A stretch of DNA of 64,000 bases from Eutreptiella sp. 'Long Island Sound 2002' (GCA_964036045.1 OZ038382.1:10344235-10408234), one strand, 5' to 3'; positions 32,799 to 43,573 are shown, counted from the stretch's first letter. Translations and numbers: made by a program. Notes: generated from the letters alone by a model not told the origin.

Positions 32799-34163
32799 TT
32801 AATTTCGCTTACGCCAATGATTCTGCTTATTATGGGCTTCATCCCTGGCCAAAAGTTCAGACATTAGTACAAGGAAGATCTCCAGATAATTGTGTTCCTT
32901 ACCATGCCTCTTCTCCTCCAAATACATCTTGTAAATGAAGGTCTCCTGACGAGGGCCCAATGCATCTAAAAACTGGTCACGGGCTGCCTGGTGGGTCACC
33001 CCTCCCTTAACACGCTCACCATAGTAACACCAATCATCCATAAACGCCGCAGCATCTAATGCTGTGGGTTTGGAGGGCAATTCGATGGCCTTCCAGGCAT
33101 CAGAGATGACATCAGGATTGGCGCGCCTGAAAACCTCAGCCCTTACCATTGCCTTCATTACTTCATAACCCTGACACCTGCGCACAATACGCTTGGTGAA
33201 CTGTGCGCCCAGCTTTGCTGGTATGGCAGCACGCAGTACTCGACGTCGCACTGCATCTCCCAAACCCCTGCCCACATCATTATCCCAGATACGGTACTCC
33301 TGCCACCATTGGATCCCAGTTTCCCCTGATCCGTCCCAGTGAGGAACTGTGGCCAGGGCCTGTGTCTCAGTCAGGGTCTTATGGTCCAAAAATGGGGTGG
33401 ACAGATTACCAAACAATCCAGGACCTGGCTGTGATCCAACTGGATATGGTGCAGAATCCTCCGTCTCATTGTCCTGACTGTACGGGGGGACCTCGGCAAA
33501 TGCCAAACCTGGACCCTGAGGTACCCCACTGGGCTTCACCTTTGGGAATTTGGAACCATGCGCTGACCCATCACTGAATTCGAGGGGGGCATATGGATCG
33601 AAAAACAGGTTGGAGTCAAAGAATCTTAAATCCAATCCCTTGCAATGACGCCAATCCCCTTTTGGATCTGCAGAAGCGGGGGGTGTACCAGGATGGCGGG
33701 GTACAGCATCGGACTTGATTGACTGCTCACTCTCAGAGTAGTGTGAAGCAGTTGCAGCTCGATGTACGGGCTGAGAATGAGATGTCGCACAGTACAAGGA
33801 GGTGGGAGTAAAAACTGGCTGGGTATGTCTTGACAATTCATATGCATGCACAGGTAACCCATAAGGATGATGTACCTTTGGATTTTCCTTCGCCGCTGAG
33901 GCTCGTGGATACCCGGATTCCAGACCCACTTCTGATTCATTGAATGCATCATGGTGAGAAGCATCTCTATGAGACAGGGAAGGCTGAGGTGACAACGGGT
34001 TGCCTGTTGGATCCACACCAAAAGTGACAACTCTGGGTTCCTTAGGCCTTGGGGTTGCAGTGGGTGCAAAATAAGATCCAGTCAAGCCACTTGATTGATG
34101 CATGGTTGTCACATGAGATGTTAATTCACTCCTGAGTGTCTGTATTGCATCGTCTACACCACC
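32799..34163 (-). CDS. gag: Capsid part of X gag
   Basis: The frame is open from the edge of the TIR insert (34163) to TAA at 32799. The first part is Pro/Ser/His-rich. The last 200 residues are helical with PHWDGSGETGIQWWQEYRIW, VLRAAIPAKLGAQF and ALGPRQETFIYKMYLEE, which resembles the retrotransposon capsid fold. The ATG at 34112 is probably internal, because codons upstream (GGVDDAIQTLRSELTSHV) look like the same protein and are in frame with 35719-37398 once the insert is removed. Confidence 0.65.
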   Translation of the reverse strand, partial: GGVDDAIQTLRSELTSHVTTMHQSSGLTGSYFAPTATPRPKEPRVVTFGVDPTGNPLSPQPSLSHRDASHHDAFNESEVGLESGYPRASAAKENPKVHHPYGLPVHAYELSRHTQPVFTPTSLYCATSHSQPVHRAATASHYSESEQSIKSDAVPRHPGTPPASADPKGDWRHCKGLDLRFFDSNLFFDPYAPLEFSDGSAHGSKFPKVKPSGVPQGPGLAFAEVPPYSQDNETEDSAPYPVGSQPGPGLFGNLSTPFLDHKTLTETQALATVPHWDGSGETGIQWWQEYRIWDNDVGRGLGDAVRRRVLRAAIPAKLGAQFTKRIVRRCQGYEVMKAMVRAEVFRRANPDVISDAWKAIELPSKPTALDAAAFMDDWCYYGERVKGGVTHQAARDQFLDALGPRQETFIYKMYLEEKRHGKEHNYLEIFLVLMSELLARDEAHNKQNHWRKRN

Positions 34164-34224
34164 TATGATTTTAGCAGCTGTTTTTTCCCAAAATTCAAAA
34201 TCGCGACAAAAAGGGGTTTTTTCG

Positions 34225-34600
34225 CGGGGAATGACCTATTTTTTTGGTTTCTACGGCCCCAAAATAGGGGGGGGGGGTCCTCCTACCCAAAATTTGTCCA
34301 AAAATATCAAAAACTCTGAAAGTTGGCCTATTTTCGGGTATTTTTGCCTCCTCTGGGCTGGTCCTGCAGAACAGTGCTGCACACCAGTGTGCCTGCCTAT
34401 AGAGGATTTTCGACAGAAATTCGAATTTTCTTTGGATTCTCTGGCCCCAAAATAGGGATTGGGGGGTTCCTCCCACCCGAGCTTTCTCCCAAACCATCAA
34501 AAACCCTGGAATTCGGCCTATTTTGGAGTATTTTTGTCTGCTCTGGGGTGGTGCAGCAGAACAGTGCTGCACACCAGTGTACCTGTATAGTATAGTATAG
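34225..34600. repeat. ~190-bp tandem repeat, two units
   Basis: Two diverged units (about 34225-34405 and 34415-34590) share ccccaaaatagg, a G-run, cctcc(t/c)accc, tatttttg, ctgctctgg or cctctggg, and gcagaacagtgctgcacacc. They lie inside the TIR element. Confidence 0.65.
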
Positions 34601-34726
34601 GCACGAAAAAACCATTAAAATAGGTTTTGTACCCAAAAAGACCAAAAGTAACCTTTTGTTTTAATTATACACCCCCCAAATAGCAGGGGGGGGGGTTCCT
34701 CCTACCCCATTGTTCCCCAAAAATAA

Positions 34727-35195
34727 CAACCTAAGCCTCAAACATGTGTGTGTACGGTGATAGGCACGCAAAAGCCTACCTATGAACCATATGGAAATGG
34801 ACCACAAACGGTGCAAAATAGGGCCAAAAACACCTCAAATGTTCATCGTTCATCCCATTCTTATGCACATACTATCATATTATATGTAGCACCTATCATA
34901 CGAATGCTTACAATAACAACCTAAGCCCCAAACATGTGTGTGTACGGTGATAGGCACGCAAAAGCCTACCTATGAACCATATGGAAATGGACCACAAACG
35001 GTGCAAAATAGGGCCAAAAACACCTCAAATGTTCATTGTTCATCCCATTCTTATGCACATAGTATCATATTTTATGTAGTTCTTATCATTCAAATGCATA
35101 CAATACCAACCCAAGCCCCAAACATGTGTGTGGACGGTGATAGGTGATCAAAACCCTACCTATGAACCATATGGATATTGGGCCCCATGGTGCAT
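34727..35195. repeat. ~187-bp tandem repeat, about 2.5 units
   Basis: Units begin caacctaagcc(t/c)caaacatgtg near 34727 and 34914, and a third, partial one (caacccaagccccaaacatg) begins near 35107. The first two are nearly identical, with shared phrases acggtgataggcac and cctatgaaccatatgg. They lie inside the TIR element. Confidence 0.75.
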
Positions 35196-35718
35196 GAGAA
35201 AGGGATGAATAGCCTAGAATAAAGGCAAAACATCGCTTGTCATGTAGGCTTCTACCAATGGTGATGACAATTTGTTCATATATCACCTCTATACCACCTC
35301 TTCCATCCCTGTAAGGCCCTCTACATGGCGTCCATAGACCCTAAAACCATGAAAAAGAGTGGTTTTTGGCTAGAAAAGTGTGAATTTCTCAAAATCTTTG
35401 CCTGCCAATCTGGATTTTTTTAGGTCAGCAGCCAGGTATTGATCTCGGGGACACGCTCATGCCTTTACTTTGCTTCCAACTGCGAAAAAAAGTGGACTTT
35501 TTGGCGATTTTCTATTGCGCACGGCGGTCGGGAATCTGAAACTCGCGTACGCGGCAGTTGTTGACAGTTGATCTGCGGCTCCAGCTCCAGCGACAGCGAC
35601 ATTGTGTTAAAATTTTGAGAAAACACAAAAACAACAGTACTACTGTGTGCAGTTTGATATCGCCGTGCTGAAAATGCATGACTTTGAATTTTGGGAAAAA
35701 ACAGCTGCTAAAATCATA

Positions 35719-37398
35719 GGTGCTTGACTTATGCTGGTTGGAGGCTGCAGAAATGTCATTTCTGATTGCTGCACAATCTTGCATGCACCCCAATACATCT
35801 CCCTGCACCTTGTTAACCTGTTCACTTACCAAAGTGTATGCACGCTGCACCTTTACCAAATTCAGCCTGTCAGTGGTAGGAGTGGACACCTTGGAGGATG
35901 GACTCGTTCCACCACTACTCACCGCAGGCAACTTAGCCTTTAAATGCTGCAAGATAGTCTCATTTGACTCACAATCTATCTTGAGCTTGGCAAGTCCCAG
36001 CTTGAGCTCACTGAGCTCGCTCACATGTCCCTTGAAATGCGCACCCAACTGACCCAATTCTGGCACATGCTTGATGTCATACACAGTCAAGCGTTCTTCC
36101 AAACCACTCAAACATTCCCTTATGGTATCAAACTGCCTCTTCAAAAGCTGAACTTCGGCTGAAAGAGAAGAAACCTGAATGCCTATCCCTTCACCTGGGG
36201 TCTTCAAAGGGGAAGCACGTTGCACTCCTCTCTTACTCTCCAATGCATCCACACGCGCAGTAAGAAGTGAAATCAATTGTTCAAACCTCACCCGATCCCC
36301 TTGCCGGGCTTGTTGCTCCATGGATAGTTCACGACGCAAGGACTGTACCTCACCGGTTAATAGTGACGTTGCCTTTTCAACTTGTTCCTCAACATAAGGG
36401 ATTGTTTTTTGCACATGAGTTGTGAATTCAAGTTGAAACTTCGAGAGGGTGCCTTTTAAGGAAGTCATTTCTCCATCCAACATGTCAAAATTCAACTTCA
36501 GTTGACCCAATTGTATCTCTATTTCCTCCACCATTGCACCGAATTGACCAAGTGATTGGTGAAGTGCCTCTTGTTCTTCTCCAATACTATCCACCAATTC
36601 ACTAGTCGATTCAAATGACCTACTCAATTCACCAAGCTGAGCCAAGGCATTGGTTAGCGCAAGATTACATGCAGACAATTGAGCCTCAAGATCCGAAATA
36701 TTTGACTTGCAAAGCAAGCCAAGCTGACCATGTTGTTCAGCAACTCGTTGCAATTCGCCACCACGTTCATCAACCAATTGTCTCAATGCTCGGCCTTCTC
36801 CATATACTCCATCAACATGTTCTTGCACTTGGCCTCTCAAACGGTCCAATGCATTTTCAGCCGAACGCATGGTGAGTGCCGTTGTACGATGAAGAGCATA
36901 ATGATCATCACGTAGCATGCTAAGGGCTCTTGTAACTTCGCTCACTTGTTGTAGTGCCGAGTCATTGTTTGGAGTCCACTTGGCCACTCGGATTCTTTCG
37001 TGTGGTTCTCCAAATTCATTGACGAAACGAATTCTCTCGAAAGCACGATACCCCCACCCATTGGGAATGGTATGATGAACAAATTGTGGTATTTGATTTA
37101 CCATTTGATACGATTGTTTGGGTTGTACAATTTGTCCTTGTGGGGTATCTTGAAGTTGTGGGTGGAATGGTGGTTGATGTTGATTATCATGATGATGTTG
37201 GTGTATAACCATTTGATTTGAACTCTCACCATCTTCACTAAGATGCAATTCTCCAACCTCTTCATTCATGGGTTGACCATCATGGAATTCGATCATGTTG
37301 ATTGAAAATTGGTTGCATTCATCATTGTGAAAGTATTCTTGCAGCTCTCCATGAAGTTCAGGGTCGACATCCTCAATGTTCACATAATACTCGTTCAT
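35719..37398 (-). CDS. gag: Coiled-coil N-terminal part of X gag
   Basis: This frame starts at an ATG 22 nt after the primer site, so it is the first gene of X. About 560 residues are X-encoded; the codons continuing to 35512 come from the TIR insert. After a Gln/His-rich segment, most of it is heptad-rich coiled coil (for example SEVTRALSMLRDDHYALHRT, VQSLRRELSMEQQARQ, VDALESKRG). The position next to the LTR and the in-phase join to the capsid part argue that it is the N-terminal half of Gag. A coiled-coil Gag of this length is unusual for Ty3-type elements. It could also be a separate protein with its own stop. Confidence 0.6.
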
Positions 37399-37419
37399 TA
37401 TTGTTGTGGATCAAGAAAT

Positions 37420-37431
37420 CCTCTGCTACCA
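37420..37431 (-). promoter_or_regulatory. Primer-binding site of X
   Basis: On the minus strand TGGTAGCAGAGG follows the LTR end at once. The last LTR bases and the primer site form an inverted repeat, CTACCAA-AAATA-TTGGTAG. Confidence 0.7.
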
Positions 37432-38328
37432 ATATTTTTGGTAGTGTCAATGATGTTTTTCACTAACCTTCCAAAGGTTTCGATTGCCCAAACTCCACAA
37501 GAAAATATTCCACTCGATGAACACCAAGAAGACAAGCAGAGTAATGCAATGGGAAAATGAATTAACAATGATCTCAATGATGATCCCAATGTCAATGAAG
37601 AAATCCAAGGATTCGAAATGCACTTAAATATGTACAAAACACCCAAGTTCATTCAACTTCAAATTCATAGAAGAGTCCATCCTCCTGAGCACAAACATGA
37701 AAAGACATGAGTAACAATATACATTAAAACACATGGTGAAAGGGCATGCATCCTTGTATTTGACACAACAAAACATCAATGCAAATCAGGGATTCTTGAA
37801 GATGAATAAACCACAAATGTTCACTACCATTCAAGCACAATTCCCACATGTTTGTACGTGCATATTGCCTCACCAAACCTATAATATGCACATGGCGAAA
37901 GCAAAGTAGCACAACAAACATGTACACATACAACAAGTCAATGACATATACCATACATGCACAAACGAACAAACATGCAAGCATATGCACGTGTTTGTGT
38001 GAGTCGACACAGCAAATTCAACATAAAATGATACGATGATCCTTGTTATGACTAACGGCGTACGTGTACTTCGATGTACGACGGTAGTCAAACCTCCAGC
38101 TGCATGATACCCAGAAATGACTGTCGCTGGCCTGAATTGAAGCATCGGTATTAATGGACAGGCCGAGCGACTGGAATCTGTGAGATTTACCTCCAATAAA
38201 ACAGTCTTCCTACTCTCCGTCTCCGCGACTCGTGTGCCTGCGATTAACTGATGTACATGGCCTGCGACTCAGGCACGCCATCCGGTTCTGCAACAGGCAC
38301 AGCAATTAAGCCCTACGGAATTTTTACA
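37432..38328 (-). mobile_element. Right (5') LTR of X
   Basis: The 897-bp LTR on the minus strand starts TGTAAAAATTCC at 38328 and is followed by the primer site. Its outer end abuts the interrupted RT codon region of B (CTA GTC CTG). Confidence 0.88.
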
Positions 38329-41328
38329 CTAGTCCTGGAGTACAAGGACGGGGACTACCCCCTACACTGCAGTTCCTGTTTCCTGGTGGCTAAACCTGCG
38401 TCTACAGCCAAACGGCTGGTAGTGGACTACGGAGAGCTGAACAAGAAGACGCTGAACCACTCAGGGTCCATTCCCAATATGGAGTCTACCCTGGAGAAGA
38501 TAGCCTCCTGCCGCTACAAGACCAAGATGGACAAGAGGAGCGGATTCTGGCAAGTGGACCTGACGCCCAACGCACAGGAACTACTGGCCTTCATCACCCC
38601 TCAGGGGAGGGTGTTCAAGTGGAAGGTCATGCCGTTTGGCGTGGCTAACGCACCCGCTCTATTCCAAGAGCTGATGAACAAGATCTTGTCCATCCTACGA
38701 AGGAGACCTAAGGTGCAGGAGCTCATATCCCGTGGTGCCCAGATGGAAGCTCACATCGACGATGTATGCCTCGGGACCAATACCCAGGAGGATCACCTAA
38801 TCCTCTTGGGTGAGTTCTTTGCGGTCTGCCAGGAGAGTCACACACGACTCAAGCCGGAGAAGTGTGAGTTCATGCAGGAGACCATGCAGTACCTGGGGTT
38901 TGACGTTGGCTATGGGTGGTGGACCCCAGCGGCCTCTAAGGCCAAACCCCTGATGGATGCCAAGGTACGACACGAAGACCCCAAGAAAGGACTTCATGAT
39001 GTACGCAGTTTCATTGCGGCGTGCAACTTCTATCGCCGCCAAATCAAGAACTTCACCTACACCAGCGCCGTTCTGACGGACTTGATCAAGAAGAGTACTA
39101 CTTGGCGCTGGGGCCCACAAGAGCAACAAGCATTTGACGAGCTCAAAGGCAAGGTAGCCAACGCTAAGTGCTTCGGCGTGCCTAGAGCACAAGGGGAGAT
39201 TATCCTGGTGACCGACGCCAGCAATGTGGGCGGTGGTGGAACGTTGTTCCAATGGCAAGCACTAGAGAAGGAGGAGTTCGACTCGGCCATTTCCCAATGG
39301 GGGACGGAAGGTCTCAACCGAGATGGAACCCTCAAGCACAGCTATTCTGACGACAAGTGGGTCCTAGTGCCTCTGGGCCACTGGAACTGGAAGTGGAACC
39401 AGGCCAGGGGGAACTACTCCACCTATGAGCAGGAATTGCTCGCGGGTATGCTGGTGCTATCCTCACAAGCACGACTGTTGGGGAGTAACCCTGTGGTCTG
39501 GCTGTGCGACCAAGAACCGGTCCGCAGTTTCCAGAAAGGTCCCCCACCTGAGAAGGCCAAGCTACGGCGCTGGTGGACCTACCTCAGTCAACTACGGCTG
39601 ACGGTACACCATATCCAGGGAGTGAAGAACGAGTGTGCCGACTACATCAGCCGCAACAACTTCGACGCCCTGATTGGTGCCCGGTCTGAAGCGCTGGCTA
39701 AGGAGGCGTTCAGCCGTATGGACGTCCACTTGGACCTCAACATGACGATGATACGCCCCCTGGAAGGACTCCAACAATCGGAGTACCTGAAGGAGTTTGG
39801 GGATATCTACAAGCAGCTGGAGAAACGCCTTGAACCCCTCCTGGTTAACCAAGACCAGTGGAAGAGCGACAAGAGCTACCTCTGGCACGAGGACCGCATC
39901 CTGGTGCCTAGTGACCGAGTCCCAGCGCTGCTGAAGTGGACCCATGAGTCCAGTGATCATGTGGGTGCTGACCGTACCCTGAGGCTGTTCAAGCAGTGGT
40001 TCCACACTACGTGGACTGACGACCAACTGCGGAAAACCCTCCAGCCTATCGTGGACAAGTGCCCGTGCAGGTCCTGTAAACCAGGGGATATCAGGGACAG
40101 AGGTCTCTACTCGACCCTGCCTATCCCTCACTGTGCTAACAGTGTTCCATACGTGGACTACGCGGAGATGCCGAAGTTCGGGGGCTATGACTTCGCCCTC
40201 GTGGTAACCTGTGGGTTGACCAGGTTTACCAGGGTGTTCCCATGTACCAAGCACATTACCGGGGAGGAGACTATCAAGATACTCCTGGAGGAGTGGTTTT
40301 GTGTTTATGGGGCGCCCAAGGAGATCAACTCCGATGAGGACGTACGAGTACGCTCAGATACTGGCTGGTACAAGAGGGTCCTGAGATCCCTCAATGTCCA
40401 GGTGTCTACGGGGATTCCCTACTCTCACACGAGCAACCCCCTATGTGAGCGACAGATTCGTGTCCTCAAGGGGAACGTAGGGATATGGTGCAAAACTGAA
40501 CGCACCAGAGACTGGGTGAGACTACTCCCCGTCATATCCTGGATGATGAACTCCCAAGAGAGTTCAGCTACTGGCTACTCGCCCCCTGAACTATTCCTAG
40601 GGCGCGCGGCATGGTTCCTACATGCTCCCTATCCAGAGGACACCCATTCTTCTGTGGGTGAATGGGTCCAAGAGCAACAAGCGAAGGTGGACAAGGCCAA
40701 GGCTATGCTCCAGAGAGTGAGGGAGCGTCAGTGGAACAAGAAGAACAAGCACCGAGTACCGGCCACCTACCAAGAAGGGGACTGGGTGCTGGTGCACCAC
40801 AGTCGACTACCCGCCTGGCCACGCTCTACCAGCGATGACCCATACTTCGGGCCGTACAAGATTCTATCAGTGGATGGACACCGTATCACCGTGCGGTGTT
40901 CTCCCCGTCTAGGGGGGACCCTAGTGTGCGCTGCTCAACACCTGAAGCGCTACTATGATCCTGAAGACCTCTGTGGGGAGGAGTGGGAGCTGAACGACGA
41001 GGAAATCGCCGCTCTGTACCTACAAGGGGCTGCCAGCCCTATGGAAGTTGAAGGTGAACTCCCCGACATGAACGCCGAGGAGATGGCTAAGGAGGGCTTC
41101 TACCTGGTGAAGTCTGTCCTACGCCACCGCTATCGCCAGGGTTGGCGCTTCCTCACCCTCTGGGAAGGATTTGGAGTCGAAGAGGCCACCTGGGAGCCCT
41201 TCTCTGCATTTGTTCTACCTGAGGGACGCCTAAACTCAGTTCTGGTTGACTACTTGTCCCAGGACAACCTTGGTGAGTTGCTGAGGCTCGCTGAGACGCT
41301 TGCCTCCAAGACTAAAGCTAGGGACTGA
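38329..41328 (+). CDS. pol: RT, RNase H, integrase, chromodomain (element B, 3' half)
   Basis: This is the continuation of B pol after the X insert, about 1,000 residues without a stop. RT has VMPFGVANAPALFQ and the active site HIDD (with VCLGTN). RNase H has ILVTDASNVGGGG and QELLAGMLVLSSQARLL. The integrase zinc finger reads HESSDH...CPCRSC; its core shows Asp in YVDYAEM, Asp in NSDED and Glu in LCER. The chromodomain (YLVKSVLRHRYRQGW, TWEPFSAF) is followed by a 40-residue tail. An in-frame ATG at 38251 lies in X and is not the gene's start. Confidence 0.9.
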   Translation, partial: LVLEYKDGDYPLHCSSCFLVAKPASTAKRLVVDYGELNKKTLNHSGSIPNMESTLEKIASCRYKTKMDKRSGFWQVDLTPNAQELLAFITPQGRVFKWKVMPFGVANAPALFQELMNKILSILRRRPKVQELISRGAQMEAHIDDVCLGTNTQEDHLILLGEFFAVCQESHTRLKPEKCEFMQETMQYLGFDVGYGWWTPAASKAKPLMDAKVRHEDPKKGLHDVRSFIAACNFYRRQIKNFTYTSAVLTDLIKKSTTWRWGPQEQQAFDELKGKVANAKCFGVPRAQGEIILVTDASNVGGGGTLFQWQALEKEEFDSAISQWGTEGLNRDGTLKHSYSDDKWVLVPLGHWNWKWNQARGNYSTYEQELLAGMLVLSSQARLLGSNPVVWLCDQEPVRSFQKGPPPEKAKLRRWWTYLSQLRLTVHHIQGVKNECADYISRNNFDALIGARSEALAKEAFSRMDVHLDLNMTMIRPLEGLQQSEYLKEFGDIYKQLEKRLEPLLVNQDQWKSDKSYLWHEDRILVPSDRVPALLKWTHESSDHVGADRTLRLFKQWFHTTWTDDQLRKTLQPIVDKCPCRSCKPGDIRDRGLYSTLPIPHCANSVPYVDYAEMPKFGGYDFALVVTCGLTRFTRVFPCTKHITGEETIKILLEEWFCVYGAPKEINSDEDVRVRSDTGWYKRVLRSLNVQVSTGIPYSHTSNPLCERQIRVLKGNVGIWCKTERTRDWVRLLPVISWMMNSQESSATGYSPPELFLGRAAWFLHAPYPEDTHSSVGEWVQEQQAKVDKAKAMLQRVRERQWNKKNKHRVPATYQEGDWVLVHHSRLPAWPRSTSDDPYFGPYKILSVDGHRITVRCSPRLGGTLVCAAQHLKRYYDPEDLCGEEWELNDEEIAALYLQGAASPMEVEGELPDMNAEEMAKEGFYLVKSVLRHRYRQGWRFLTLWEGFGVEEATWEPFSAFVLPEGRLNSVLVDYLSQDNLGELLRLAETLASKTKARD

Positions 41329-41587
41329 ACCTTACCCTTACCTGCCAAAGCGTATGTGTGAGTGTGCTATTCCTCAGGTCCTGAGAGCAAGCCGCAGAAG
41401 TGGTGTCCTAATTATACCCAAGTCTGCACGCTTGCTAAACCTGGAGGGTTGGCTTATTGATGCCACGGGGTACGCCCCGGGTCTCCCCTCCCCTAAGCGC
41501 CCAATTTCTGTGCTGGCGCAAAACCTTTGGGGAATACCCAGCGTACTAATCCAGGTATTGTTTTCCCTACCTATCTGTCTACTATAG
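41300..41587 (+). CDS. Frame overlapping pol end (B)
   Basis: This 95-codon frame is the counterpart of the 107-codon frames in A/D and C. It diverges after SVLAQNLWG through an indel. The product is unrecognised and it may not be translated. Confidence 0.22.
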   Translation: MPPRLKLGTEPYPYLPKRMCECAIPQVLRASRRSGVLIIPKSARLLNLEGWLIDATGYAPGLPSPKRPISVLAQNLWGIPSVLIQVLFSLPICLL

Positions 41588-42177
41588 GGAGGGGTGGCCA
41601 AAAGCTATGAAGGCATGAAAACGCCGTTTTGCTATATGGCCAAAACACTGACCTAACCACTGCCACAGCCCACCAACCCTGTTAAAATTGCAGGAAACGG
41701 GTGGGACAGTGACACACGCACTACAGGTACTACACACCCTATAGTGGCACCATCCTGGTGGGCGAGCACTGGGGCAACTGGCTCAAGCCCCCACTCAGGA
41801 CTACCACTCCTACACGCACACTCCACTTGGTGTTGTTGAAGGACATGTCGTGGGTCCTAGCGACCCTCCTGTGAAGTGACAAGAGAACACAGCGCTGCTA
41901 AGCAACTGTGGCCTAACAGGGGACACCACAACCTGTTTCCCTTGCTAGGGCTTGGAGGGAAGAGGTGCTCTTGCGTGCACGGCGCAGATGTCGATGGAGT
42001 CGGACTCCCTGCTCTGCCACAGGCAGAGGGGAGTTACTTGTTTATGTGATCTGCGCCCTTGTTCAGCAGGGCATGAAAAAAATGGTATGCTGCTGCACCA
42101 ATCACCCTACCTGCCCACCTGTAAAACAAAGGCAAATGAAGGGGCGTTTGCGGCGGAGGAACCAAGCCACACTCCAG

Positions 42178-42304
42178 GTATTATACCCTTCTCAGTGTGA
42201 CCTATAATACACTGTCCGCAAACACGCTGAAGGATCAGCTACCCCTGTCAAGCAAGCAAGCTTTAAGGGACTCCTCAGGTTCTCTTAAAGAACGTACCGA
42301 GGAG
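42178..42304. promoter_or_regulatory. Two conserved hairpins in the 3' region (B)
   Basis: GTATTATA and TATAATAC pair across 17 nt (42178-42210). CTCCTC and GAGGAG enclose GTTCT-CTTAA-AGAAC (42271-42304). The order and spacing match A/D and C read on their coding strand. Confidence 0.6.
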
Positions 42305-43573
42305 CCCCTGGGTAGCCTAAACAAGGTTTACCGTGCGCACTTCGCGTGGCCTACCCTTTAATGCGTGTGTGAATGCGCGAGCATGCACGAGTCGCGTGGA
42401 CAAACCTGCCCATCTGTACCTCAATCACGAACTCCACCAGGGGGTGGCCCCGCCTGGGCTTACTCACCTTACCTACCGCTGGAGAGAGAGAGCAAGTGGG
42501 GCGCACGCGAAGACCTTTGCTATGCGCTTGTGTGTATGTCTAATCACCCTGATCTGACCTCTAATCATCTGCAACCTTTCTAATCAAGCCCTCTATCGCG
42601 TTCTATCGTTGTTAGCGCTGCTACAAGACTCGTTCACGGAGACACGAGACGAGCAATGTGTATGCGGCATACGAGACGAGCATACCTGTAGTTTATACCT
42701 GATTCATTGAAGTCTTTTAGTTCATTTTCGAATTCTTGAATTTTTGATACTTCTATTAGTGTGGGTGGCATCTGTATGTTTATTTATTAATGTGTGTCTC
42801 GTCATTTTCAAGACTACGTGAGACATACGTTTATAATTCCATTATTTCTCCATTTTACGGCGCTTCGCTAGGAGCCGCTCCTGCGCGCCGCCTTTTTATG
42901 CGTATGAATTTCTGGATTTAAAAAATCTAGAGATGACTAAAATTTTTCTAAAAATGTGCTTCTGATGCACAATTGGATTCTGCTCAGGTGTGTTGTTTCA
43001 GAAAAATTCTACGCCGTCATTTGACGGATTTTGGTGTCGTCGCTTCGTTTTTGCGTGGATTCGTCCATAATTCCCCCATTCCTGCCTCTGCAGATACCCA
43101 CGCGCAGCCTCGCTGAGTAGGCCGTGTTCTGGCCGAAACGCAGCAGCCTGGGGAGACTGAGCAGAACCCAAGACCCCACCAAGGGGCAATTTAATTTTTT
43201 CACGACTCCCTTCGCCCTAAGACAGGTCACAGGTCGCCAGCAGGTTTACGAGAACCCATGCGAGTGTGTATATTGTGTCTTGCATTGGGTTTGTGTCGCG
43301 CTGCGTCTTGGAGGGAGGGATGCACATGCACATGTTTTGGCATGATCCCAAACTAACCCAACCAAGCCACAGGAGCCTCGGCAGCGCCATGAGCGCTGAG
43401 TCTTCTGTAGGAAATGTTACAAACAGAGCAGCAAAAGAGCGCCAGCCATGGTGAGCGCCCATTTTTCTGTGTGAGGGAAACTATAGGTATTTTGAAGTAG
43501 ATGTGGAAACCAAGGAAAGGCCAAGAAAAAATCCCTTTTTCCTAAAATGCGACAGTGGTGGCCACCAGAGCAC

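Larger units (their letters stand above)
34164..35718. mobile_element. 1,555-bp non-autonomous TIR element in X gag
   Basis: The ends are perfect 36-bp inverted repeats (34164-34199 and 35683-35718) beginning TATGATTTTAGCAGCTG. Inside are two tandem arrays and no transposase. Flanking bases are ACC and GGT, so the joined target ACC/GGT is palindromic. Taking out exactly 1,555 bp leaves the two gag frames in phase. No target duplication is obvious; a TA duplication is possible but would leave gag out of frame. Confidence 0.7.
27508..38328 (-). mobile_element. Rearranged LTR element X nested in B
   Basis: The 10.8-kb insert splits the RT gene of B. It has a minus-strand gag-pro-RT body, one 897-bp LTR at the right end in the same orientation, and one near the left end in opposite orientation. 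To the left of that LTR lie 358 bp ending in a purine tract. There is no 3' part of RT, RNase H or integrase, and no clear target duplication; relative to copy A one base of the target is missing. The two LTRs look almost identical (one difference spotted), so the insertion is recent. The structure fits an aberrant, autointegration-like product better than a standard insertion. Confidence 0.8.

Noticed and set aside
27508-38328. Element X as a DIRS-type element, because of its inverted terminal repeats
   Set aside because: X has an aspartic protease motif, a primer-binding site next to the LTR and a polypurine tract, and no tyrosine recombinase is seen. The repeats are ordinary LTRs in an abnormal arrangement.
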